Shown here: positions 1-5,939 of the stretch, in pieces
Layout of the letters: every line of letters begins with the position of its first letter
Numbering within the stretch: the first letter of the stretch is position 1
NCBI GenBank assembly: GCA_014729565.1
Contig: WJJR01000044.1
Location: 1-7,130, forward strand
DNA length: 7,130 nt
Source of the DNA: Candidatus Zixiibacteriota bacterium
Lineage (GTDB): Bacteria > Zixibacteria > MSB-5A5 > WJJR01
Direction of reading: 5' to 3'
Notes under the pieces: generated by a model
The model's input: the letters and a program-made list of their open reading frames with translations, nothing else
Database searches by the model: none
What the model was told of the DNA's origin: nothing
Position numbers and translations under genes: made by a program

Positions 1-521
1 ATGTAGAGCTTGGAGTCGCTCATCACGGTGAAATCCGACGCCGGGGTAACGAAATCGCCCACGCTAATGCCGTACTTCTTGGTGATGTCGACATCACCGG
101 CTACACCGATGTCGATGTACATGTCTTTCGGGTCGATCACCTTTTTGCGGGCCTCGTCCTTCAGCATATGCGGGGGTGTCGAACCGACCACGCCGATGAC
201 GGGTCCCTTGCTGCCGTGGACATACACGCGATGCGCCAGCATCACATGGCCCCACCAGCCACCCAAGGGGATCACCTTGATGAAGCCTTGCTTATTGATC
301 TCGCGGACGATCCAACCCACTTCATCCATGTGCGCGCCGACCAGGACCCTCGGCTTGGCTGACTTGCCCGGAACCGTGGCAATCAACGATCCCAGTTTGT
401 CGGTGGTGAGTTCGGCGTACGAGGGCATATGGTCGGCCATCACCGTACGCACCTGGTTTTCCTGACCGGGCGCACCGTGCGCTTCTGTCAGTGCTTTCAG
501 CAGTTCCGCTGTCTTATCCAT
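1..521 (-). CDS. M42 family metallopeptidase (glutamyl aminopeptidase / endoglucanase-like), N-terminal part
   Basis: This is a partial gene: the first 173 codons are present and the C-terminal half lies beyond the left edge. M42 enzymes are cytoplasmic, di-metal aminopeptidases that form large tetrahedral (TET) or smaller oligomers and trim peptides; older annotations call some of them endoglucanases. The sequence starts MDKTAELLKALTEAHGAPGQ, the usual opening (LxxLxxAxGxPGxE). The first metal-ligand motif, AHMDEVGW, is at residues 64-71, with His64 as the zinc ligand and Asp66 beside it. Residues 88-170 look like the inserted dimerisation/PDZ-like domain of M42 (GGWWGHVMLAHRVYVHG, then IGVVGSTPPHML, then VGDFVTPASDF). 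The bridging Asp motif (consensus KxxDDRxG) would fall just past the edge. The ATG at 521 is preceded by GGAGGG 4 nt away, which fixes the start. The gene lies 137 nt beyond the HAD gene and probably has its own promoter. Family assignment is firm; the exact peptide specificity cannot be read. Confidence 0.93.
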   Translation of the reverse strand, partial: MDKTAELLKALTEAHGAPGQENQVRTVMADHMPSYAELTTDKLGSLIATVPGKSAKPRVLVGAHMDEVGWIVREINKQGFIKVIPLGGWWGHVMLAHRVYVHGSKGPVIGVVGSTPPHMLKDEARKKVIDPKDMYIDIGVAGDVDITKKYGISVGDFVTPASDFTVMSDSKLY

Positions 522-525
522 TCAT

Positions 526-531
526 CCCTCC
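526..531 (-). promoter_or_regulatory. Ribosome binding site of the M42 peptidase gene
   Basis: On the minus strand GGAGGG lies 4 nt before the ATG at 521. It is the strongest Shine-Dalgarno match on the minus strand and supports that ATG. A second ATG at 525 is out of frame and soon reaches a stop. Confidence 0.75.
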
Positions 532-536
532 ACAAT

Positions 537-584
537 CCGGTCGCCCGGTCCAAGGTGCCTTGCCGTCGTGACCTGCGGGCAAGG
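537..584 (-). other. Structured 5' leader of the M42 peptidase gene (inverted repeats)
   Basis: The candidate leader RNA holds three short inverted repeats. CCTTGCC (584-578) pairs perfectly with GGCAAGG (564-558) around a 13-nt loop. The GGCAAGG segment also lies in CAAGGCACCTTG (562-551), a competing small hairpin. Just before the ribosome binding site, CCGG-GCGA-CCGG (548-537) forms a 4-bp stem capped by a GNRA-type tetraloop. There is no run of T, so this is not an intrinsic terminator. The structures are short and could be chance in GC-rich sequence. Confidence 0.3.
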
Positions 585-592
585 AAGCGGAT

Positions 593-621
593 AACATAAT
601 CAGCGGCGCAGCGTTGCTCAA
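593..621 (-). promoter_or_regulatory. Candidate sigma-70-type promoter for the M42 peptidase gene
   Basis: Reading the minus strand, TTGAGC (616-621) and TATGTT (593-598) are separated by exactly 17 nt. Each matches four of six bases of the -35 and -10 consensus. Transcription would start near 586 and give a leader of about 65 nt before the ATG at 521. The site falls between the HAD stop codon and the M42 start, where a promoter would be expected. It was found by eye only and the vegetative sigma preference of this organism is unknown. Confidence 0.4.
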
Positions 622-658
622 GCGGCAATCGATGGTAAATTGGCAGTCTTTGAGGGAG

Positions 659-1456
659 TTAGGCCCGTTGGGGGACCAGGCGCAGGAGTTCTGAGATCTG
701 CTCGATTTCCGCACTGTCGGTCTGTCCGGGCTCGTATTTGCGTTTGGGACGGCGCACCAGGACCGGGGTCATCCCGACCCGTTGCGGCCCCAGAACATCC
801 TCGTACTGGCGATCGCCGACATAGACGCTGCGGTTGAGTCTGACACCGAGCCGTTCAGCGATCTGATGGAAGGGCTGCGCGTGGGGTTTCCGGTATCGGA
901 CAGTGGACGTGAACAGCGCCGCATCGATATGCTCCCAGAGGCCGTAAAGCTGTAGTTCCTCACGATGATCCTGTACGCGAAACGGGGTATTGGATAGCAG
1001 CCCAATTCGATATCCGGCTTCCTTCAGTGTCTGCAGAGTCTCTCGCGCATCTGAGTACACTGTTACCTGCCGTCGAATCGGCGCATAATAGGCGTCGCAA
1101 ATCCGGGACAGTTCTCCCGGTCGCAGTTTGATACCGTCGAACTGGACCGCCGATCGAAGCAGTGGCCCGATCTGGTACTCACGCATCTCGGTCCGCAGCC
1201 GCTGCCGACGCCATTGAAGCAACTCCTGAAATCGCTCCCACAAGGCTTCATACGGTGGTGGGGTGTGGCCGAGTTGCCTGAGCCGTTCGTGAACAGCCGC
1301 ACACGAATAGGTATACAGGATCGGCCACGGCACATTTTCAAACTCGAGCAGGGTGCTGCCCATGTCGAATATGATCGCTTCAAACTGCCCGCCATCGGGC
1401 GGCGCGAGCGCTTCAACGTTCGATGTTGGATGGGTTTCGGTCTGGATTGGGTTCAT
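659..1456 (-). CDS. HAD-superfamily hydrolase with an altered catalytic motif I
   Basis: A 265-residue haloacid dehalogenase-like hydrolase with a helical cap, probably a cytoplasmic phosphatase of unknown substrate. Motif I is IIFDMGSTLLEF (residues 28-39), with Asp31 as nucleophile. The usual second Asp, two residues on, is Gly33. Motif II is GLLSNTPF with Ser155, motif III Lys190 in RYRKPHAQPF, and motif IV VGDRQYED with Asp215 and Asp220. A cap domain of about 100 residues between motifs I and II matches subfamily I. A Gly at the D+2 position also occurs in some natural HAD phosphatases such as YihX (FDLGN), so the enzyme may still be active. The ATG at 1456 is the only practical start. 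It lies 18 nt after the ddl stop with no visible Shine-Dalgarno sequence, so translation probably depends on ddl. The 25-residue extension before the first strand is longer than usual and looks disordered. Confidence 0.9.
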   Translation of the reverse strand: MNPIQTETHPTSNVEALAPPDGGQFEAIIFDMGSTLLEFENVPWPILYTYSCAAVHERLRQLGHTPPPYEALWERFQELLQWRRQRLRTEMREYQIGPLLRSAVQFDGIKLRPGELSRICDAYYAPIRRQVTVYSDARETLQTLKEAGYRIGLLSNTPFRVQDHREELQLYGLWEHIDAALFTSTVRYRKPHAQPFHQIAERLGVRLNRSVYVGDRQYEDVLGPQRVGMTPVLVRRPKRKYEPGQTDSAEIEQISELLRLVPQRA

Positions 1457-1474
1457 TGCGTATTCGAAGTCGTG

Positions 1475-2518
1475 TCATCGGCTACGATTGTGTCTTTGTA
1501 CGGCCAATTCGCAAATTCGCTGGAGCAATTGCGGAAACTCGATGCCGGCGGCGCGTGCGGCTTTGGGTACCAAAGACGTCGACGTCATTCCCGGCAATGT
1601 GTTGACCTCCAGACAGTAGAACTCGCCCTCGGGCGACATCCGGAAATCGACACGCGCATACCCCTCGCAGCCGAGAGCATGGAATGCCTGCAGGCCGATT
1701 TCCTGCACACGCTCTGTCTGTTGCTGACTCAAATCCGCCGGACAGACATACTGCGACCCGCCGGAGGTGTACTTACATTCGTAATCGTACAAATCGTGGC
1801 TCGGAATGATCTCTACCACCGGCAGTGCCTCGTCTCCCAACACCGACACGGTGATCTCACGTCCGGCGATATACTCCTCCACAAGCAGGCGATGGTCCCA
1901 ACGAAATCCCTCATCGAGGGCCTCACGCCACTGCGACTTATCCTTCAACAGTGTTAAGCCAACAGTTGATCCCTGTGAATTTGGCTTTACGATCAGTGGA
2001 AGACCCATTTGCGCTTCGTATGGATCGATATCGGGATACCGGCCGCGCTCGATCATCCGCCAACGCGGTGTGGGGATCTGTTCGGCGACAAACACGCGCT
2101 TGGAGGCGTGCTTGTCCATCGCCAACGATGATGCCGCCATGCCGGAGCCGGTGTAGGCGATCCCGCAGGTATCGAGTAGCGCCTGGAGCCGTCCGTTCTC
2201 ACCGTCGCCCCCATGCAACGCGACAAAGACCAAATCGACACCGTCGAAACTGGCGCGCGGGACATCAGCCGGTGTCATTGCCACACCGGCGGGAAGCCCT
2301 TTAACCTGCATAATCGACGGATCGGGCGGTAGACGGTCAATGATGGTCTTGGCCTGATCCGGCGTCCAGGTGATCGGCGGATGAGATGATGCCGGATCGA
2401 AGAACAACACGTCGGACCCCGATTCATCGAGCGCATGACTGACGGCCGCACCGGTCGACAGCGACACGTCACGCTCGGCGGAACGCCCCCCCGCCAACAC
2501 CAGGACCCTGGTTGTCAC
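1475..2518 (-). CDS. ddl: D-alanine--D-alanine ligase
   Basis: An ATP-dependent ATP-grasp ligase that joins two D-alanines to supply the end of the peptidoglycan stem peptide, in the cytoplasm. With the GTG start at 2518 it is 347 residues, normal for the family. Seen in order: LAGGRSAERDVSLSTG at 8-23, with Glu15 matching the substrate-binding Glu of E. coli DdlB; ALHGGDGENGRLQ from 101 (His102); VKPNSQGSTVG at 177-187 (Lys178, Ser184); the omega loop YDYECKY at 244-250; and the Mg/ATP site with Arg289, Asp291, Glu304 and Asn306 (LEVNTLPGMTSTSLVP). Tyr residues in the omega loop point to D-Ala-D-Ala rather than the D-Ala-D-Lac activity of VanA types (inference). The frame stays open back to the dedA stop, with a further GTG at 2578, but the GTG at 2518 has AGGAG 5 nt upstream and begins right at the first beta strand, so it is preferred. 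The gene lies between a DedA protein and a HAD hydrolase, on the same strand. Confidence 0.96.
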   Translation of the reverse strand: MTTRVLVLAGGRSAERDVSLSTGAAVSHALDESGSDVLFFDPASSHPPITWTPDQAKTIIDRLPPDPSIMQVKGLPAGVAMTPADVPRASFDGVDLVFVALHGGDGENGRLQALLDTCGIAYTGSGMAASSLAMDKHASKRVFVAEQIPTPRWRMIERGRYPDIDPYEAQMGLPLIVKPNSQGSTVGLTLLKDKSQWREALDEGFRWDHRLLVEEYIAGREITVSVLGDEALPVVEIIPSHDLYDYECKYTSGGSQYVCPADLSQQQTERVQEIGLQAFHALGCEGYARVDFRMSPEGEFYCLEVNTLPGMTSTSLVPKAARAAGIEFPQLLQRICELAVQRHNRSR

Positions 2519-2523
2519 TCGTT

Positions 2524-2528
2524 CTCCT
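2524..2528 (-). promoter_or_regulatory. Ribosome binding site that sets the GTG start of ddl
   Basis: AGGAG on the minus strand is 5 nt before GTG at 2518. The longer reading from the GTG at 2578 would add 20 residues not typical of Ddl enzymes and has no comparable site. Confidence 0.7.
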
Positions 2529-2546
2529 GTCGCATTCTCAGCACTT

Positions 2547-2575
2547 TTTACAACGGTCCGTGATGATCGATTCAA
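2547..2575 (-). promoter_or_regulatory. Candidate internal promoter before ddl
   Basis: Minus-strand TTGAAT (2570-2575) and TGTAAA (2547-2552) are 17 nt apart, each matching four of six consensus bases. This lies in the 81-nt dedA-ddl gap, the widest inside the operon, and could give ddl and the HAD gene independent expression. It rests on pattern alone. Confidence 0.3.
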
Positions 2576-2584
2576 CACGATTTG

Positions 2585-2592
2585 CCCCCCCC
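2585..2592 (-). repeat. G8 homopolymer in the dedA-ddl spacer
   Basis: Eight consecutive G on the minus strand (C on the plus strand) lie 7 nt beyond the dedA stop and 9 nt upstream of the candidate -35 box of ddl. Such tracts are prone to slippage during replication and to sequencing errors. It is outside both genes, so a length change would not alter either protein. Confidence 0.9.
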
Positions 2593-2599
2593 TTGTTGA

Positions 2600-3226
2600 T
2601 CACTGCATCTGACGGCGTCGCTGCCAAAACCATCGTCCTGCCCACAACAGTATAAGGATTCCCGCGACGAGCCAGAAGATGTAGTTGTACGTATTGTACG
2701 TATGGCTGATGGTGTTCCAGTTTTCCCCCAATACCAGCGCAACGGTGGCCAGCACACCATTCCAGATGACAATTGAAAGAGCGCCGAGTACAAAACTTCG
2801 CGTCGTCGGATACGATCCGATTCCGGCAACGAGGGGAATCAATGCGCGCACCCCGGACAGAAATCGCCCGAAGATGATCACCCATCCGCCCCACCGTGAA
2901 ATCCAGTGCTCGACTTTGACGAGTGAATTCTGCGACCAGAGACCGGATTGGCGTTTCATGAAGAACTTGCGTCCATAGACCTGGCCGATCCAATAGACCG
3001 TAACAAAGCCCACTGTTCCGCCAACACAGGCGGCGATAATCGAACCATAGACCGAACTGCCGTTGGCCGCCAGTGTAACCAATCCAAAGAAGTAGACCGC
3101 GTCCCCAGGAAATGGCGGAAACAACATTTCGACCAGTGCGGCGGCGAAGAACAACCCGAACGCCCACCACAGCGATTCGATCGAGTGGAGAGCAAACCAG
3201 GTATCGATCGACATTAGCGTAGTCAC
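2600..3226 (-). CDS. DedA family integral membrane protein
   Basis: A 208-residue inner-membrane protein of the DedA (SNARE-associated) family. Family members support envelope integrity, and some (UptA) recycle undecaprenyl phosphate across the membrane. Seen: LVEMLFPPFPGD at 31-42, the acidic re-entrant segment (Glu33, Asp42); GRFLSGVRALIPLVAGIG at 120-137, the signature with Arg121 and Arg127 spaced six apart as in E. coli YqjA and YghB; and hydrophobic stretches near 20-32, 42-54, 60-80, 145-166 and 182-200, ending in a basic tail (RRR). The chosen start is GTG at 3226, whose GTGA overlaps the ispDF stop by 4 nt, a classic translational coupling junction. An in-frame ATG at 3214 is an alternative; neither has a strong Shine-Dalgarno sequence. 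Placed between ispDF and ddl, it may serve lipid carrier recycling for wall synthesis (inference); the transported lipid is not shown by the sequence. Confidence 0.93.
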   Translation of the reverse strand: MTTLMSIDTWFALHSIESLWWAFGLFFAAALVEMLFPPFPGDAVYFFGLVTLAANGSSVYGSIIAACVGGTVGFVTVYWIGQVYGRKFFMKRQSGLWSQNSLVKVEHWISRWGGWVIIFGRFLSGVRALIPLVAGIGSYPTTRSFVLGALSIVIWNGVLATVALVLGENWNTISHTYNTYNYIFWLVAGILILLWAGRWFWQRRRQMQ

Positions 3227-4422
3227 GTCACCGACCGGGTGATAGTGGCCACCGCCTGTGCGGCGATGCCCTCGCCCCGCCCCACGAACCCCATGCCTTC
3301 CGTCGTCGTCGCCTTGATCGACACATCGTTAATGCTCAATGCGAGATCCTCGGCGATGATCATCCGCATCGCATCGACGTGCGGCGCCATGCGCGGGGCT
3401 TCGGCGAGGATGGTGGCGTCGATTTGTGACGGCTGGTAGCCGGCATTCGACAACAGAACACGCGTTTCTCTCAATAAGTGACGAGAGTCGATCCCCTTGA
3501 GACGCTCATCGGACGGCGGGAAATGTGTGCCGATGTCGCCGAGTGTGGTGGCGCCGAGTAGCGCGTCACAGATGGCGTGCAACAGTACATCACCGTCGGA
3601 ATGGCCGATGAGGCCGCCGGTATCGGCCAAACGGACACCGCCGATCATCAACGGTCCGTCACTTCCGAGACGGTGCGCGTCATATCCGGTACCGACTCGT
3701 ATCGCATTGTCCATTGTCGCCACCTGCTCCGCAAACTTCCAATCTTCGCGCGTGGTGATTTTGAAATTGCGCGGTGATGAGTATACGAATTTGATTGCCC
3801 CGCGAACACGTCGAACCAATTCCGCATCATCGGTGGCAATGGCATCCCGTTCACTGACTTGCTCATGAGCGCGTTTGAGCATTTCGGCGCGGAATGCCTG
3901 AGGCGTTTGCGCCGCCCAGACCTCATGGCGGTCCACTGTTACCATGCCCGCTATCTCCGCGCGTTTGAGAGTGTCGCCGACCGGAATCGCCAATATGGCC
4001 CCATCCCATTTCCACGCTTCCTGAACAAGCTCATCCCATTTCTCAACCGGCCAGAACGGGCGAGCGGCATCGTGAACAGCGATGACATCGATTGCATCGG
4101 GCACCCTGGCCAGAACATTGCGCACCGACTCCACACGTGTTGCACCACCTTCAACCACTTCGATTGGGTCTTGCGCTGATAGCGTGAGTTCTCGTGCGCG
4201 TTGAACGTATTCGGAATCAACGGCCAGTCCCATCCACGTGACGTGACAGATCTGTTGATGCGTTTGCAGGCTGGGGGGCTGGAATGATGCGATGGAGCGT
4301 TCCAGTAAGGTCGTGCCACACAAGTCGCGCCACGCTTTCGGCACATCCCCGCCCAACCGTTCACCCTTGCCGGCGGCGGCGATGATAACGGCAATCCGGG
4401 GCTTGGGAAGGAGGTGTTTCAT
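3223..4422 (-). CDS. ispDF: Bifunctional IspD-IspF enzyme of the MEP isoprenoid pathway
   Basis: A 399-residue fusion acting twice in the non-mevalonate pathway. IspD (about 8-235) transfers CMP to 2-C-methyl-D-erythritol 4-phosphate; IspF (about 240-399) cyclises the later kinase product to MEcPP with release of CMP. IspD signatures: IIAAAGKGERLGGDVPKAW at 13-31 with Arg22 and Lys29; VVEGGATRVESV at 89-100; AVHDAARPF at 115-123 with Asp118; TPQAFR at 173-178; TDDAELV at 197-203. IspF signatures: RVGTGYDAHRL at 242-252 with zinc ligands Asp248 and His250; IGHSDGDVLLHA at 272-283 with the third ligand His282; LGDIGTHFPPSD at 294-305; IKATTTEGMGFVGRGEGIA at 369-387. All catalytic residues are present in both halves and almost no linker separates them. 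The pathway step between the two (IspE) is not in the window. Start ATG at 4422 lies 28 nt after the queA stop with no clear Shine-Dalgarno; the stop overlaps the dedA start. Confidence 0.97.
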   Translation of the reverse strand: MKHLLPKPRIAVIIAAAGKGERLGGDVPKAWRDLCGTTLLERSIASFQPPSLQTHQQICHVTWMGLAVDSEYVQRARELTLSAQDPIEVVEGGATRVESVRNVLARVPDAIDVIAVHDAARPFWPVEKWDELVQEAWKWDGAILAIPVGDTLKRAEIAGMVTVDRHEVWAAQTPQAFRAEMLKRAHEQVSERDAIATDDAELVRRVRGAIKFVYSSPRNFKITTREDWKFAEQVATMDNAIRVGTGYDAHRLGSDGPLMIGGVRLADTGGLIGHSDGDVLLHAICDALLGATTLGDIGTHFPPSDERLKGIDSRHLLRETRVLLSNAGYQPSQIDATILAEAPRMAPHVDAMRMIIAEDLALSINDVSIKATTTEGMGFVGRGEGIAAQAVATITRSVT

Positions 4423-4450
4423 GTCAGATTGTGATGCTGAGTCGTGTGGA

Positions 4451-5500
4451 CTAGATGATCAGCATCGCATCTCCATACGAGTAGAACCGATACTCCTCTT
4501 TCACAGCGACTTCGTATGCCTGCATCACCGGCTCCAGCCCGGCGAACGCCGCAACTAACGCCAACAGCGACGATTTCGGAAGGTGGAAGTTGGTGATGAG
4601 ACCGTCGATCAACCGGAATTCGTGTCCGGGAGAAATAAGAAGGCTGGTGCGCCCTTCCCGTAGTTTAATCGGCTCGGAATCCAAAGCGCGCTGTTGCCCC
4701 AGGGTCTCCAGAGCACGTGTCACCGTCGTGCCGACGGCAATCACACGGCTCTCCCCCGATTGCTTGCGGGATCGAATCTGTTGTTGAACCCGGACACCGA
4801 CGCGATAGCGCTCCGCCTCAAGTTCATGATCCTCGACGTGTTCGGAACGAATCGGTCGGAATGTTCCCGCACCGACGTGGACAGTTACCGTGTTCAGCAC
4901 AATGCCCGCATCGTTGAGCCGTTTCAGCAGAGGCTGATCGAAGTGCAGACCCGCTGTGGGAGCGGCGACGGCTCCCGCATGTCGCGCGAACATCGTTTGG
5001 TAGTCGCGACGGTCACTCTTCTGATCAGGCCGTTCGATATACGGGGGCAACGGTACATGCCCGACCGATTCGAGCCAGTTGTCGAACGATCCCGAACCTG
5101 TGAACCGAACCAGTCGCGTGCCATCATCCTCAGAGGATACAATCTCGGCGCGAAAGCCGGGATTCGCTCCGAATTCAACAGTCGCCCCCGGCTTCAGCCG
5201 TCGCCCGGGACGGACCATGGCCCGCCAGGTCAGACGTCCCACTTGTTCGAGCAGGAAGATTTCCGCCTCTCCCCCGCCGGGTGCGCGATGTCCGAGAAGC
5301 CGAGCGGGAATCACCTGAGTGTCGTTCGCGACGATTAAGTCGCCACGGTTCAACAGCTTGGGGAGATCGGCAAAGATGTGCTGGCTGATGTCACCGGATC
5401 GCCGGTCCAGCCGGAGCAAACGGCAGTTGCGGCGAATATGCGTTGGCTCGGAGGCAATCTGCGCTTTCGGCAGATAATAGTCGAGGTCAGTAACTTTCAC
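4451..5500 (-). CDS. queA: S-adenosylmethionine:tRNA ribosyltransferase-isomerase
   Basis: QueA moves the ribosyl part of S-adenosylmethionine onto preQ1 at the wobble base (position 34) of GUN-anticodon tRNAs, giving epoxyqueuosine, the penultimate step of queuosine synthesis. The product is 349 residues, normal for the family, and reads across the full QueA profile: LDYYLPKAQIASEP at 6-19; LIVANDTQVIPARLLG at 55-70; VGHVPLPPYIERP at 146-158; GAVAAPTAGLHF at 176-187; TVHVGAGTFRPI at 206-217; DGLITNFHLPKSSLL at 299-313; YRFYSYGDAMLI at 337-348. The common RDxSRLL stretch reads RRNCRLL here, a mild departure. The only usable start is GTG at 5500, 21 nt after the DUF2905 stop, without an obvious ribosome binding site; an ATG a few bases upstream is out of frame. 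No tgt, queG or ruv gene is seen nearby. It is followed after 28 nt by ispDF. Confidence 0.97.
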   Translation of the reverse strand: MKVTDLDYYLPKAQIASEPTHIRRNCRLLRLDRRSGDISQHIFADLPKLLNRGDLIVANDTQVIPARLLGHRAPGGGEAEIFLLEQVGRLTWRAMVRPGRRLKPGATVEFGANPGFRAEIVSSEDDGTRLVRFTGSGSFDNWLESVGHVPLPPYIERPDQKSDRRDYQTMFARHAGAVAAPTAGLHFDQPLLKRLNDAGIVLNTVTVHVGAGTFRPIRSEHVEDHELEAERYRVGVRVQQQIRSRKQSGESRVIAVGTTVTRALETLGQQRALDSEPIKLREGRTSLLISPGHEFRLIDGLITNFHLPKSSLLALVAAFAGLEPVMQAYEVAVKEEYRFYSYGDAMLII

Positions 5501-5521
5501 GGGACATAGAGTAGCGCAAAA

Positions 5522-5752
5522 TCAGCGGCGGAACAAGTTGAGGAGAATGGTCAGAATGATGCTGAGAATCAGACTGGAAGCGAGGGGAATCCAGATCGAC
5601 CAACGCTTGCCCCGAATCACAAAATCGCCCGGCAACCGTCCGGGAAGCCCAAACCGGTCGAGGAGCAGCATCACCACGCCCACCACCACTATGGCGATGC
5701 CCAGCATGATCAGGAACCGTCCGAATGGTTGAAATGGCGAATGCGGCGTCAC
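5522..5752 (-). CDS. DUF2905 family small membrane protein
   Basis: A 76-residue protein of unknown function with two predicted membrane helices, about 13-31 (hydrophobic, rich in V, I and L) and 52-73, joined by a short loop. The loop carries the family hallmark GRLPGDF at 38-44 followed by a basic patch (RGKR) and then the second helix (IWIPLASS...). Size, topology and loop match DUF2905 proteins, which are often encoded beside queA and ruvB. No function is established. The start is GTG at 5752, with GAGG (5761-5764) 8 nt upstream; an in-frame TGA a few codons before rules out a much longer protein. It is probably the first gene of the minus-strand operon and lies 21 nt from queA. Confidence 0.87.
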   Translation of the reverse strand: MTPHSPFQPFGRFLIMLGIAIVVVGVVMLLLDRFGLPGRLPGDFVIRGKRWSIWIPLASSLILSIILTILLNLFRR

Positions 5753-5820
5753 GATGTCATCCTCACGTCATTTCATACATACGATGATTCCACTGCGGTT
5801 GCGGAAAACCCCGCTAAATT

Positions 5821-5844
5821 CATGTGAACGTGCCCGAACACATG
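5821..5844. promoter_or_regulatory. Operator-like 24-bp inverted repeat
   Basis: The two halves are CATGTGAACGTG and CCCGAACACATG. Outer arms CATGTG/CACATG are perfect over six bases, and three further positions in each half also pair, so 9 of 12 positions per half are symmetric. The centre lies about 30 bp upstream of the candidate plus-strand -35 box and about 80 bp before the DUF2905 start. Length and symmetry suit a dimeric helix-turn-helix regulator. It does not fit the CRP spacing (TGTGA-N6-TCACA). No regulator gene is in the window. Confidence 0.4.
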
Positions 5845-5862
5845 GCAATAACGCGAATCACC

Positions 5863-5892
5863 TTGCCTTCAAGTTGTCGCGCCTCATAAACT
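5863..5892 (+). promoter_or_regulatory. Candidate promoter for the sulfurtransferase gene
   Basis: TTGCCT (5863-5868) and TAAACT (5887-5892) with an 18-nt spacer, each matching four of six consensus bases. Transcription would start near 5899, leaving a leader of about 40 nt before the TTG at 5940. Moderate match by eye only. Confidence 0.3.
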
Positions 5893-5928
5893 AAAGCAAA
5901 TTCGTCTAGATGTGCAATCCAGCCCGAC

Positions 5929-5934
5929 GGAGGT
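5929..5934 (+). promoter_or_regulatory. Ribosome binding site that sets the TTG start of the sulfurtransferase
   Basis: GGAGGT is followed 5 nt later by TTG at 5940, ideal spacing. The in-frame ATG at 5910 stands directly after a TAG stop and has no Shine-Dalgarno sequence, so the TTG is preferred. Confidence 0.7.
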
Positions 5935-5939
5935 ATACC

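Larger units (their letters stand above)
5753..5939. other. Divergent intergenic region between DUF2905 and the sulfurtransferase
   Basis: The 187 nt between two divergent genes carries the likely control sites for both. On the minus side TATGTA (5776-5781) is a fair -10 box about 24 nt before the DUF2905 GTG, but no good -35 stands at the right distance. On the plus side a promoter-like pair lies at 5863-5892. A 24-bp dyad at 5821-5844 lies between them. The small inverted repeat GCGG-AAAACC-CCGC at 5801-5814 is weak. No convincing gene is seen inside. Confidence 0.6.

Noticed and set aside
10..465. Plus-strand open frame of 151 codons opposite the M42 peptidase
   Set aside because: The opposite strand encodes a clear M42 peptidase with its metal-binding motif and a strong ribosome binding site.
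1214..1957. Long plus-strand open frame (247 codons) opposite ddl and the HAD gene
   Set aside because: It runs antisense across both conserved genes, has no recognisable domain and no proper gene context; it is a shadow of their codon pattern.
2538..3170. Minus-strand open frame of 210 codons overlapping dedA in another frame
   Set aside because: The product is rich in Arg, Cys and Trp with no family signature, while the overlapping dedA frame carries the complete DedA motifs.
5801..5814. GCGG-AAAACC-CCGC as a terminator hairpin
   Set aside because: Only a 4-bp stem without a T-run, and it lies between two divergent starts where no transcript needs to end.
5822..5843. CRP/FNR-type binding site within the dyad
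   Set aside because: The TGTGA-like and ACACA-like half sites are separated by 10 nt, not the 6 nt of a CRP site, and neither half matches FNR.
5910..5939. ATG at 5910 as start of the sulfurtransferase
   Set aside because: It directly follows a TAG stop, has no ribosome binding site and adds ten residues that do not form a signal peptide; the TTG at 5940 has an ideal GGAGGT.
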